Shown one piece after another: positions 36,601-43,592 of a stretch of DNA of 64,000 nucleotides. The position numbers and the translations under genes are program-made. How positions within the stretch are numbered: position 1 is the stretch's first letter; each line of letters opens with the position of its first letter. The notes beneath the pieces are model-generated. The model searched no databases. It was not told where the DNA came from and saw nothing but the letters and a program-made list of their open reading frames with translations. Origin of the DNA: Candidatus Nitronereus thalassa (GTDB lineage Bacteria; Nitrospirota; Nitrospiria; Nitrospirales; UBA8639); NCBI RefSeq assembly GCF_032191465.1, contig NZ_JAQOUE010000001.1, forward strand, positions 1,860,001 to 1,924,000. The letters run 5' to 3'.

Positions 36601-36766
36601 CGAAGGCGTCGAAACCGAGGGACAGTTTCGCCATCTCGAAGAACAGGGCTGTGACGAAATTCAGGGGTACTTTTTTAGCCCCGCGGTTCCTGCCAATGCC
36701 ATCGTGCAATTGTTCGAATCACAATTCGCCGCTCTCCTTCCACACCCAGACTTGATACTGGCGTAG
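33689..36766 (+). CDS. REC-PAS-GAF-PAS-GGDEF-EAL response regulator (c-di-GMP turnover)
   Basis: 1025 residues. The receiver (about 10-130) has VADDDPTIR, LLDVTMPGKSGF and TKPI, so it should be phosphorylated, most simply by the co-transcribed kinase. A PAS, a GAF (about 285-435) and a second PAS follow. GGDEF (about 570-745) has an intact FGGDEF; EAL (about 760-1015) has VEALIRWQHPELG and IDDFGTGYSSLSYLKRLPLD. Both catalytic motifs are present, so it may make and degrade c-di-GMP. I chose the ATG that overlaps the kinase stop; the longer frame lies inside the kinase gene. A short insert (HNETDSSTTI) precedes the GGDEF motif, and the usual RxxD inhibitory site is not evident. Confidence 0.9.
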   Translation: MNISSSQFARSVILVADDDPTIRLLVSEALGGVGYQVEEAEDGNQALAILGVMKADLILLDVTMPGKSGFEVCEALRRIPGYEQIPVLMATGHDDVESIRKAFEVGASDFLTKPINWELLPHRINFLIRAHRDEKERKRAQEEILRLNHQTQLLLNSAGEGICGLDTSGRITFMNTSASQLLGYEQGELLSEPIHKLLSQTMELSHPHDLSTIPIYLPLVDQRIHRSSEEIFFRKDHTPLMVEYVCTPTKLGDQITGAVVVFRDISAKSAMERRERAHYTITRILAECPNADEALPRIVESICHILNWDLGIIWKASQDKSFLTFLDARSPSSPQFVSFIDHCQHTSIPLGMGLAGQVWASGNPEWVEELHAAKGFLEWESFDHSELTSAFGFPIMAGKSIVAIMEFFSRTPQKIDEDLLALFQAVGSQVGHLLDRKQAVDALRESQNQLIQAQKIAQLGYWQWDLSSSTFHISEETRRLLGETFTSFTGTHEEFVQAIHPNDREDRNQTIQQALNARTSYSLEYRLVGEEGQERIISELGELILDDLGRPIQITGVIQDITERKYKEYQIHTLAHYDTLTNLPNRLMFHTLLEQSLATSQRQNQPLAILLLNIDRFTRINETLGYRTGDLLLQEIGKRLLRSIRRTDAVARHNETDSSTTISRFGGDEFTILLTSFKSVENAAKVARRVIARLAQPFHIGSQEIFITTSIGISLYPNDGNNEETLLQNAQVALQHAKDNGRNISHYFSPNMNASSSAKLTMESNLHKAIERSEFLLYYQPQIDIQERQIVGVEALIRWQHPELGIVSPGDFIPLAEESGLIKSIGEWALHTACQQHQRWQEQGLPPIRIGVNLSSLQFRDQDWVMTIDKVLKEGLLDPRYLELELTEGIVMRDVEETMNTLHYLKKLGIKLAIDDFGTGYSSLSYLKRLPLDTIKIDQAFIKDLTTNEQDASITKAIIALGHSLDLRVIAEGVETEGQFRHLEEQGCDEIQGYFFSPAVPANAIVQLFESQFAALLPHPDLILA

Positions 36767-36772
36767 AAAAAT

Positions 36773-36929
36773 TGTCGCTCGTTGCTGGTCGCTGGCAAAA
36801 AAGACGTGTCTCTAGGCTTGCGTCTGTTTCTCTCAGGAATATTTCTGGATTGTGGTTTGCGTAAACGGGAGAAGGAAAGACGGGTGAGATTGTCTGGTTA
36901 CCAGCAACGAGCGACTAGCAACCAGCAAC
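36773..36929. repeat. Heptamer-armed inverted repeat filling a convergent gene gap
   Basis: Left arm TGTCGCT, CGTTGCT, GGTCGCT (36773-36793); right arm CAGCAAC, GAGCGAC, TAGCAAC, CAGCAAC (36902-36929). The core is about 108 bp, longer than in other copies, and shows no gene. It occupies the space between the EAL-protein stop and the stop of the facing prepilin gene, where it could also act as a bidirectional transcription barrier. Confidence 0.78.
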
Positions 36930-36939
36930 TGAATTTTTA

Positions 36940-37620
36940 CTATCGATGAGCTATATACAGAAGGAGAGTACCCTCGTTGGCTACGTCCCATTTGGCCCGG
37001 CCTCGGAGTTTCCGCTCGGCATCGGTCGTTCCAATTAACGGATCAATCACTTTGTCCAGTTTCAGAAAATCCTCTTCTCCAATGCCCTGAAGTTTGAAAA
37101 AGGCCACATGAGCATCCGTGGGGATATCGCTGTTTCCATCATTCCCTTTGAGATCCCAGCCGATATTGCTGGGCGTGACGGGAGTCAGGAGAGGGACGGG
37201 AATGCTTGTAGGAAGAAACATTTTCGTCCCGATCTCGGGGGGCAGAGAGGAATTGAATTTCTCCAAATAGGGACCTTGAAATTTTGGCCACAGGTTGGTG
37301 CCTAATACAAGTGGATCGGTCGAACTCAAGGTCAACCGTGACGCCAAGGAGGTCTCGATCGTTGAATCTCCCGTGCCCTCTACCTGCGGGACACCAACCG
37401 AATCGAGCGGAAGCAGCGAACCGACATCCCCATAATATTTCGTCACACCGATTTCATAGGTGTGTGTGGCCGTCGCCAACGCATCAATCTTCGAATCGGT
37501 AATGACATCAAAGACACGGGGAATTATCATGGCCGCTAACACCGCAATCACGCCAAGGACACCGATCATTTCGATCATCGTCATTCCGTGAGGATTTCGA
37601 ATCTTCCACATCATATCCAT
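36940..37620 (-). CDS. Small type IV prepilin-like protein (orphan, away from the pilus operon)
   Basis: 226 residues from the ATG of MDMMWKIRN, which has AAAGG 5 nt upstream. The 12-residue leader ends NPHG|MTMIEMIGVLGVIAVLAAMI, so the first mature residue is Met rather than Phe, while Glu5 is present. The globular part matches the two pilins at 28.5-30.1 kb (TYEIGVTKYYGDVGSLLPLD, GWDLKGNDGNSDIPTDAHV). It is separated from the assembly genes by the c-di-GMP signalling pair, so it may be an alternative pilin switched independently. Confidence 0.85.
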   Translation of the reverse strand: MDMMWKIRNPHGMTMIEMIGVLGVIAVLAAMIIPRVFDVITDSKIDALATATHTYEIGVTKYYGDVGSLLPLDSVGVPQVEGTGDSTIETSLASRLTLSSTDPLVLGTNLWPKFQGPYLEKFNSSLPPEIGTKMFLPTSIPVPLLTPVTPSNIGWDLKGNDGNSDIPTDAHVAFFKLQGIGEEDFLKLDKVIDPLIGTTDAERKLRGRAKWDVANEGTLLLYIAHR

Positions 37621-37888
37621 TACGACCTTTCCCAAAATTTTTGATTTACCCCTTGTGCGTGAAATGAATGAGGGTACACTTGTATGCCATCCCATCGGAT
37701 TATTCCTTCCTATTCTTAAGGAGACAGACTGAGAAAATCTTCAATTTATTCAGGCGAGTCAGGACCCAACCATCAACAAGTCCCGCCCACACCTGTGGCT
37801 TGGGAACCGAAAAAAGTCTTTCTGTAGACGGAAGAAAGGAGTGTAAAGAATGATGGCAAGAGGTGGGGAGTTCTAAAAATTATCGACC

Positions 37889-38674
37889 CTACCACACAAC
37901 ATGATGGAGGGTTTCTAGAATCATTCCGGTTCCAATGATGCCGGTCATCATACCGAATACCGTGGCAAAGCGTCGCTGATCAATTTTCTTACTCAACGAG
38001 ATTCCTGCAAAAATCCCTAAAACGCTTCCCGCGACCACAATGGCCGTCAGTCCCAATTCCATCGAAGCAATTTCCAAGTGACCAAGAATGCCACCCACCG
38101 TCGTGAGCGCAATGATCATCAATGACGTTCCAACCGCGTAATGAGCCGGGAAGCCCAATACCCCGATCAACGCCGGGACGATGAGAAACCCTCCTCCAAT
38201 GCCAAAAAATCCAGTGAGGATTCCCACCCCAAAACCAATACTCAACGCCCGGCCCACACACATCAGAGAAAATTCCCGGGCACATCCCTCCACTTGTTCG
38301 GGTACGGGAAAATTTCTCCGCACCAACGACCAGACACTCACCCCAACCATCAAGACACCGAACAAAAGCAGGATCGTGTTTTCCTGAATCCATGTATGCC
38401 CAAAGGCACCAACCCAGGCTCCTAACAATCCCGTTGAACTAAAGACCAAGGCGGCTCTTCCTTTCACGTGATGATCACGATTTTTCCTTAACACCCCTAA
38501 TAAGGAGGAACACCCGACCACCACAAGGGAAGTCAGTGTCGCTTCTTGAACAGGGACCCCTACCAGATACACCAACAGGGGAATCGCCAGAATCGAACCG
38601 CCAGCGCCGGTGGCCCCAAGGATTATGCCGACCACCCCACCGGTTAGTAGAGCCAGGAAAGTTTGCAGATCCAT
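37889..38674 (-). CDS. TauE/SafE-family sulfite/anion exporter
   Basis: 261 residues, about eight membrane helices in two halves. The N-terminal GATGAGGSILAIPLLVYLVG and the mid-protein FGIGGGFLIVPALIGVLG are the duplicated Gly-rich family motifs. The family exports sulfite, sulfoacetate or related organosulfur anions. It is the last gene of the operon containing the SorA/SorB-like sulfite dehydrogenase, which supports movement of sulfite or sulfate across the inner membrane. AAGG lies 7 nt before the ATG. Confidence 0.85.
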   Translation of the reverse strand: MDLQTFLALLTGGVVGIILGATGAGGSILAIPLLVYLVGVPVQEATLTSLVVVGCSSLLGVLRKNRDHHVKGRAALVFSSTGLLGAWVGAFGHTWIQENTILLLFGVLMVGVSVWSLVRRNFPVPEQVEGCAREFSLMCVGRALSIGFGVGILTGFFGIGGGFLIVPALIGVLGFPAHYAVGTSLMIIALTTVGGILGHLEIASMELGLTAIVVAGSVLGIFAGISLSKKIDQRRFATVFGMMTGIIGTGMILETLHHVVW

Positions 38675-38723
38675 TAAAGAACCTTGTTCATTCCAACAAC
38701 GTATGCGGGCATGTCACCAAACA

Positions 38724-39860
38724 TCATTCCACGCGCACTCTCTTCTGATATGCTTTTACCATGATGATCGTCAGGCCGACTCCTAGAAGCATCATGATGG
38801 CCACAATGAAAAAAACCGTCCATTGGTCTTTGGCCCCAAGGGCAGCGGTTTCATACTGCTGAGACAACCACGTCACCCGCACGGCATGGCGCACAATCAT
38901 CATCAAACACATCGTCACGACCAAACTCAGCATTCCACCAATAGCCAACCCTCGGGCTTGTGGGACCATCAATGCCGCATTGAGTAACACCAGACTCAAT
39001 AACGCCGCTGTCAAGGCGAGAAAAAATGCGAGGGACCCGAAACTTTGCCCACTCACCAAATCTCCACGAACAAATGAAGGAAGGGACAAAAGGAGCCAAG
39101 GTCCTACCACAATCTGCGGAATGGCCCCGGTCAACGTCCAAGCCACGCCATATTGCCTTACCCACGTCGCATATCGATCTTTTGGATCTTCGTCCCTGAA
39201 AGCTTGACCACTCGGGGATAAAAAGAGCCCATAACACACTAGAAAGATTCCCATGCCTGCCATTGCAGCCAACATTAAATGTCCATATCTGGGAAGGAGA
39301 GAAGGAAGGCTCAACACAGCTGAGAACCCCTGCGATCGTACGTTTTCCCATTGTTCAGGATGAAGCATAAGCACGCTGGCCGAGACGAACACCAACGCCA
39401 CCCCAAGGAACATCACTGAAATACCAACTCCCAGTGCCAATTGAAGACTCGGTCGTTGTTCAAGAAATCCACGCCAATGACTATATCCATACAACCCGGC
39501 ATACCCCACCATGGCTGCGAGAAACGCCACGATCCAATGGTCTCCGAGAATACTCACCGTGGGAGCAAATAATGGGCCGTAGAGAACCTGAACGAAGACC
39601 AATGGCATGACTCCCAACACGACCGCCACCCCTAAAAATCCAGGAAGCCAATTAGCCAAGGTGCTAGCCAATTGCCGGTAGTCACCACGTGCGGTGACCA
39701 CCCCAATCGCCTCAGTGATCACCATGACGAAGGTTCCACCCACAACCAAATTCATAAATATGGCATGCACGAAAAACGCCAGGATGACAAATCCATGAAC
39801 GAGGGGATCGGATTCCGGGAGAGTAAGTGATGGGGTTGCAGGAAGGGAGCCAAAGGCCAT
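38724..39860 (-). CDS. Polytopic membrane protein of the sulfite operon, possibly haem-binding
   Basis: 378 residues with about nine hydrophobic helices. Conserved-looking His residues lie in or near helices (PLVHGFVILAFFVHAIF, GDHWIVAFLAAMVG, PRYGHLMLAAMAGMG, IVRHAVRVTW), which recalls b-haem membrane cytochromes such as the cytochrome bd subunit I group. It lacks enough similarity for me to name it. Its place between the SorB-like cytochrome and the exporter suggests either electron transfer from sulfite oxidation into the membrane or a second transporter. I rate the gene as certain and the function as open. Confidence 0.5.
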   Translation of the reverse strand: MAFGSLPATPSLTLPESDPLVHGFVILAFFVHAIFMNLVVGGTFVMVITEAIGVVTARGDYRQLASTLANWLPGFLGVAVVLGVMPLVFVQVLYGPLFAPTVSILGDHWIVAFLAAMVGYAGLYGYSHWRGFLEQRPSLQLALGVGISVMFLGVALVFVSASVLMLHPEQWENVRSQGFSAVLSLPSLLPRYGHLMLAAMAGMGIFLVCYGLFLSPSGQAFRDEDPKDRYATWVRQYGVAWTLTGAIPQIVVGPWLLLSLPSFVRGDLVSGQSFGSLAFFLALTAALLSLVLLNAALMVPQARGLAIGGMLSLVVTMCLMMIVRHAVRVTWLSQQYETAALGAKDQWTVFFIVAIMMLLGVGLTIIMVKAYQKRVRVE

Positions 39861-39913
39861 ACCTACACGATAAAGCGATTTGGCGTTTAGCTCAAGGCGG
39901 GAAATTTTTCTTT

Positions 39914-40579
39914 TTACAATGCAAGCGTTCGTATATAGGCAAGGACGTCAAGAATGTCTTGAGTGGAGAGATCATTTTTCCACGAAGGCATAGCAGTCCC
40001 TGGCCGCCCCTTTCGAATGGCATCCAGGATTTCATTATCTGATTTTTTCCCAAGCAGCGTCAGGTTTGCTGCTGGAGGGACGAGTGATTGTCCAATGGGT
40101 CCATCCCCTTTTCCCAATTGTCCGTGGCAATTCACACAATACGTGCCAAATACTCTTTTTCCACTGCTTGCATTACCAGAGGAAGATGGGCTCTCCTGAA
40201 CAGCTTCCAAGGCGGGTTCGGCTTTCACTTTTTTCAATTCGACCCGAGGCTGAATCTTATTTTGACTGACCAAATACGTCGAAAGGGCTGGAATGTCAGA
40301 TTCAGGAATGGGACAGCCAAACACCTGTTTCATTTTGAGAACGATTTCCTCCCACCTTTCGCGTGGATGGGGCGGCTGCATGTATACATATTCCGCAGAA
40401 TGGCAAATCAGACAATATGAGGTGGCTATTTGACTCCCAGGCGCAGATTGAAACGTGATGGGATCTAAAGGAAAGGTAATCGTGGATTGACGTTCTTTCT
40501 TATTGAAAGCGTCAACGCTCACCGAGAACCCCAACACCATCAACGCGATGATCACGAATATTTGCATTCGATTTATCAT
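39914..40579 (-). CDS. SorB-like diheme cytochrome c
   Basis: 221 residues with an N-terminal signal helix (IFVIIALMVLGFSVSVDAF) for export. The first CxxCH (CLICHSAEY, about residue 55) with RERWEEIVLKMKQVFGCPI resembles SorB, the cytochrome subunit of bacterial sulfite dehydrogenase. A second class I domain has CVNCHGQLGKGDGP (about 150) and a Met-ligand region PGTAMPSW. It should accept electrons from the SorA-like enzyme encoded 7 bp upstream. The second domain is not found in classical SorB, so this is an extended form. Confidence 0.82.
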   Translation of the reverse strand: MINRMQIFVIIALMVLGFSVSVDAFNKKERQSTITFPLDPITFQSAPGSQIATSYCLICHSAEYVYMQPPHPRERWEEIVLKMKQVFGCPIPESDIPALSTYLVSQNKIQPRVELKKVKAEPALEAVQESPSSSGNASSGKRVFGTYCVNCHGQLGKGDGPIGQSLVPPAANLTLLGKKSDNEILDAIRKGRPGTAMPSWKNDLSTQDILDVLAYIRTLAL

Positions 40580-40586
40580 TCCTTTC

Positions 40587-41819
40587 TTAGGCGCCTCTGA
40601 CCGTCAGCGTTTCCACAGCATTACGAAGATATCCGCTTGGGTTCCATCGTGCGCTGAACCGTTGAGATTCACCTATCCGATTCACCGCAAGCGACTGCAA
40701 GGTATAGGTTTGGCCTCTCACAGGGGTAAACTGCGCTTCCCATGGACGGAAACTATAGTCGCCATAATCCTGACCCAATCGAGCGGTCTGCCAATGCACC
40801 CCGCCATCTAATGAGAAGAGGACTCGATCAATACCATATCCTTCATCAAATGCGATACCTTTGATAGTCGTAGAGACTCCACTTGGCACCGTTCCTCCTT
40901 GCGTCACATTCGTGATAAACGAGCGTACTGTCATTTTTCCAATCGGAACCGAACGCGTAAGGGAATCTCCAGGTTGAATACACCCGCAGGGATCGGCTGG
41001 CAATCGATAGGCTTTTCCCATCCAAAAATTATGATCAGGTTCATTGAGCACTTCGATATCACTGAGCATCTTGATCCAATAGGTTGCATACCATCCCGGC
41101 ACAACCAGTCGAAGAGGAAAGCCATTTAACAATGGCAATGGCTCACCATTCATCGTATGCGCCACCAACACATCAGGGTGCATCGCAACATCAAGATCCA
41201 ATGACTTTTTAAAATCCGGAGTCACGTCCGCGACAGGCTGATCGAGTCCGTCAAACCGGACGTGCATGGCATCTTCAGGAATGCCAGCTCTTTCCAGTAC
41301 ATCTCGAAGTCGAACGCCTACCCATTTGGCGTTTCCCATTGCCCCGTTTCCCCATTGTCCACCAGGCACACGCGGCTCAAAAAATCCACGACTATTGCCT
41401 CCACATTGACACACGGCCGCGACTTCGACTTGCTCAAATTTGTTCTTGAGATCTTCTAGGCTGAGCGACAAGGTCTGATTCACTCGTCCTCGTACCGCAA
41501 GACGAAATGTCTGAACATCAACCGAGGCCGGGATGTTTGCCAAATGCCACCGAACAAAAAACGCATCGTTTGGTGTAAAGATATGTTCGTTAAAAATATG
41601 AAACGGCGTTTCTAATTGTGGAGGTCTGGTGGTCATGACCATTAAAGGTCGCTTTTGTGGAAATGCCACGAGCGGACGACGGCCCCGAGCAAACGGCAAA
41701 TCTACATAAGGCGCTTCGCTGGCCATCAGACTCTTCGGGTTGATGAGTCCGACAGCCCCAAGAGCCACCCCTGTCCTCAAAAATCTCCGACGGCTGATTC
41801 CGACAGGCCATTCATCCAT
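40587..41819 (-). CDS. sorA: SorA-like molybdenum sulfite dehydrogenase catalytic subunit
   Basis: 410 residues. A Tat signal (SRRRFLRTGVALGAVGL) directs folded export to the periplasm. The molybdopterin domain contains AVCQCGGNSRGFFEP near residue 140, where a Cys ligates Mo in the sulfite oxidase family, and a C-terminal Mo-co dimerisation domain (EVLNEPDHNFWMG; PIGKMTVRSFIT). The predicted reaction is sulfite to sulfate with electrons passed to cytochrome c. I preferred the ATG of MDEWPVG (GAGGG 7 nt upstream) over one 7 codons earlier. It is flanked by tetraheme and diheme cytochrome genes in one operon. Confidence 0.85.
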   Translation of the reverse strand: MDEWPVGISRRRFLRTGVALGAVGLINPKSLMASEAPYVDLPFARGRRPLVAFPQKRPLMVMTTRPPQLETPFHIFNEHIFTPNDAFFVRWHLANIPASVDVQTFRLAVRGRVNQTLSLSLEDLKNKFEQVEVAAVCQCGGNSRGFFEPRVPGGQWGNGAMGNAKWVGVRLRDVLERAGIPEDAMHVRFDGLDQPVADVTPDFKKSLDLDVAMHPDVLVAHTMNGEPLPLLNGFPLRLVVPGWYATYWIKMLSDIEVLNEPDHNFWMGKAYRLPADPCGCIQPGDSLTRSVPIGKMTVRSFITNVTQGGTVPSGVSTTIKGIAFDEGYGIDRVLFSLDGGVHWQTARLGQDYGDYSFRPWEAQFTPVRGQTYTLQSLAVNRIGESQRFSARWNPSGYLRNAVETLTVRGA

Positions 41820-41846
41820 TTGGGTTCCCTCGGATTTCATGAAACT

Positions 41847-43277
41847 TTATTTCGCCAAGGTCCTAATGTAATGAATTAACTGCCAGATTTGGTTATCCGG
41901 CATCATAGGAAAGGCCATCATGCCTGTACCCTTGGACCCGTTTTTAATAATCCAAAACATCTGTCCATCGGAAATATCTTTCATGGTTTCGCCACAAGTG
42001 AAATTTCGTGGATGCGGATTCAAAGCCCCCCCCATGGGTCCCTTCCCATCGCCTTTCACCCCATGACAATTCATGCAGGCCAATGGTTGAGCGGTTTGCT
42101 GAAAGAGGGTTTCCCCGGCTTTGATATTGGTTGAATCCGCTGGTAACGGGTTGGTCATGTTTCGAATGTTACCTGGGGCGTTTTTTGTTTTACGTGGTTG
42201 TGGACACACGCCCGACGGCCCCTCTCCGGTGGTCGCTGCGGCCATTTCCGGTGAGCCCTTAAAAGTCACCTTCAGGTAGGCAATGACATCAGCCACCCCT
42301 TGCTGGTGAATGGTGAGACTCCAATAGGGCATGCTGGTAGATTTCCCTACGCTGCGTCCACCGTGATAGATCACATTGTAGAGATACTCCATGGGCAATT
42401 TATCAAAGGCCATGTTCGCATGAATCGCCGGCTTGGGACTTAATCCGGAAGCGCCTGGACCGTCTCCTTTTCCGGTCGCGCCATGACATTGTGAGCAATA
42501 TTCTTTGTAGATGACTTTTCCTCGATCCACACTTGCCATCTGAAACTCTGGGCTCTTCCATGGTTCATAAAATTTAAAATCGGGGACGCCCAGCGTCATT
42601 AAATATCCGATAACGCTTCGGAGCTGAGGTTCCGTGGCATCTGCCAGAAATTCTCCGCTGTGCGGGGTGAAATCTTGCGGATTAATCCCAAACCGAAATA
42701 GCCAATCCTGGTTATATCGCCTTCCCGATTCAGATAAATCCACGCTCTGGGGTCCTCCCACCAGCTGACCATTTTCTTCAATCGTGTGGCATCCGATGCA
42801 CGCATGTTCCTTATAAATGAACGCCCCATCCTGAAAATCTTTTTTCGTCACCTTGGTGAGATCAAAGGCGCCAACTTTCACTCGTGGATCAATGTAATGT
42901 TTTTCCAAATAGGCGGCGATCGCTTCGGCTTGGTCCTCAGGAAGCTTGATATGCACATCCGGCTCCCAGCCCTGATCCCACCGATAGCTCTTGACATAGA
43001 GCATTTTTTCCTTGCCCATCAGAAAGTCGACCAACCATTTATGCTGGTATTTACTTCCTCCCCACATGAGGTCGGGGGCTTTCAAATTAAACCGGCTTTC
43101 CGGATCACCCTGGAATTTATGGCACGTCGCGCAGACATTCTTGACCATCATTTCAGCCTGTTGTTCGTCAGCTGCCCACAGATTGGTGCTACAACCCAAC
43201 ATAAGAACGAGACTTCCCATCAATGCCAATCTCATGTTTGTCCAACCTTTACCGGCCCGATGCGAGAATACCTTCAT
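41847..43277 (-). CDS. Tetraheme c-type cytochrome, first gene of the sulfite operon
   Basis: 476 residues with an N-terminal signal (LMGSLVLMLGCSTNLWAA) that could be a lipoprotein or a standard signal. Four CxxCH sites: CATCH (about 48), CIGCH (about 160), CSQCH (about 262) and CMNCH (about 403), each in a class I domain. The last domain (ALNPHPRNFTC, GSKGTGMMAF) belongs to the same family as the single-heme cytochromes at 47 and 57 kb. It probably relays electrons from sulfite dehydrogenase. GGAGGAAACAATC precedes the chosen ATG, five codons into the longest frame. A sigma-54 promoter lies about 120 bp upstream. Confidence 0.82.
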   Translation of the reverse strand: MKVFSHRAGKGWTNMRLALMGSLVLMLGCSTNLWAADEQQAEMMVKNVCATCHKFQGDPESRFNLKAPDLMWGGSKYQHKWLVDFLMGKEKMLYVKSYRWDQGWEPDVHIKLPEDQAEAIAAYLEKHYIDPRVKVGAFDLTKVTKKDFQDGAFIYKEHACIGCHTIEENGQLVGGPQSVDLSESGRRYNQDWLFRFGINPQDFTPHSGEFLADATEPQLRSVIGYLMTLGVPDFKFYEPWKSPEFQMASVDRGKVIYKEYCSQCHGATGKGDGPGASGLSPKPAIHANMAFDKLPMEYLYNVIYHGGRSVGKSTSMPYWSLTIHQQGVADVIAYLKVTFKGSPEMAAATTGEGPSGVCPQPRKTKNAPGNIRNMTNPLPADSTNIKAGETLFQQTAQPLACMNCHGVKGDGKGPMGGALNPHPRNFTCGETMKDISDGQMFWIIKNGSKGTGMMAFPMMPDNQIWQLIHYIRTLAK

Positions 43278-43397
43278 GATTGTTTCCTCCATACTTCCCT
43301 ATCCATCATTGTGTATAAGTTCCCCACTAGGTTTCACTTCAATGTGTTGCGATTTTCATCACTTTCAGGTGAATATTTGCTCTATACCTTTCATACA

Positions 43398-43412
43398 GCA
43401 AAAATGAAGCCA
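43398..43412 (-). promoter_or_regulatory. Predicted sigma-54 promoter of the sulfite operon
   Basis: On the minus strand TGGCTT-CATTT-TTGC fits the TGGCAC-N5-TTGC consensus with exact spacing; the GG and GC core dinucleotides are intact and only the AC of the -24 box is changed. It lies upstream of the tetraheme cytochrome gene and 92-123 bp downstream of paired GTTAAC palindromes. Confidence 0.6.
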
Positions 43413-43503
43413 GGAAATTTTTATTTAACCTACAAAATTTTTTCTTTAAATTTTGGGAGGATACTATGGGAGACGAAAGGAATAAGAGTAGAAAAACAGA
43501 AAC

Positions 43504-43535
43504 GTTAACCCTTAACTGTTCAGTGTTAACTTAAC
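43504..43535. promoter_or_regulatory. Predicted activator sites (GTTAAC palindromes) of the sulfite operon
   Basis: GTTAAC-CC-TTAAC and GTTAAC-TTAAC, two palindromic sites 21 bp apart. They resemble the sites GTTAAC-AC-GTTAAC and TTAAC-C-GTTAA upstream of the persulfide operon at 60.5 kb and lie at the same distance from the -24 box. This suggests binding of one Fis-type activator. Confidence 0.55.
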
Positions 43536-43592
43536 AATTGAGGAAGGGAAAGGGCACCTGAAATTGAGACAAAGGGGGAAAAAATCGCTAAA

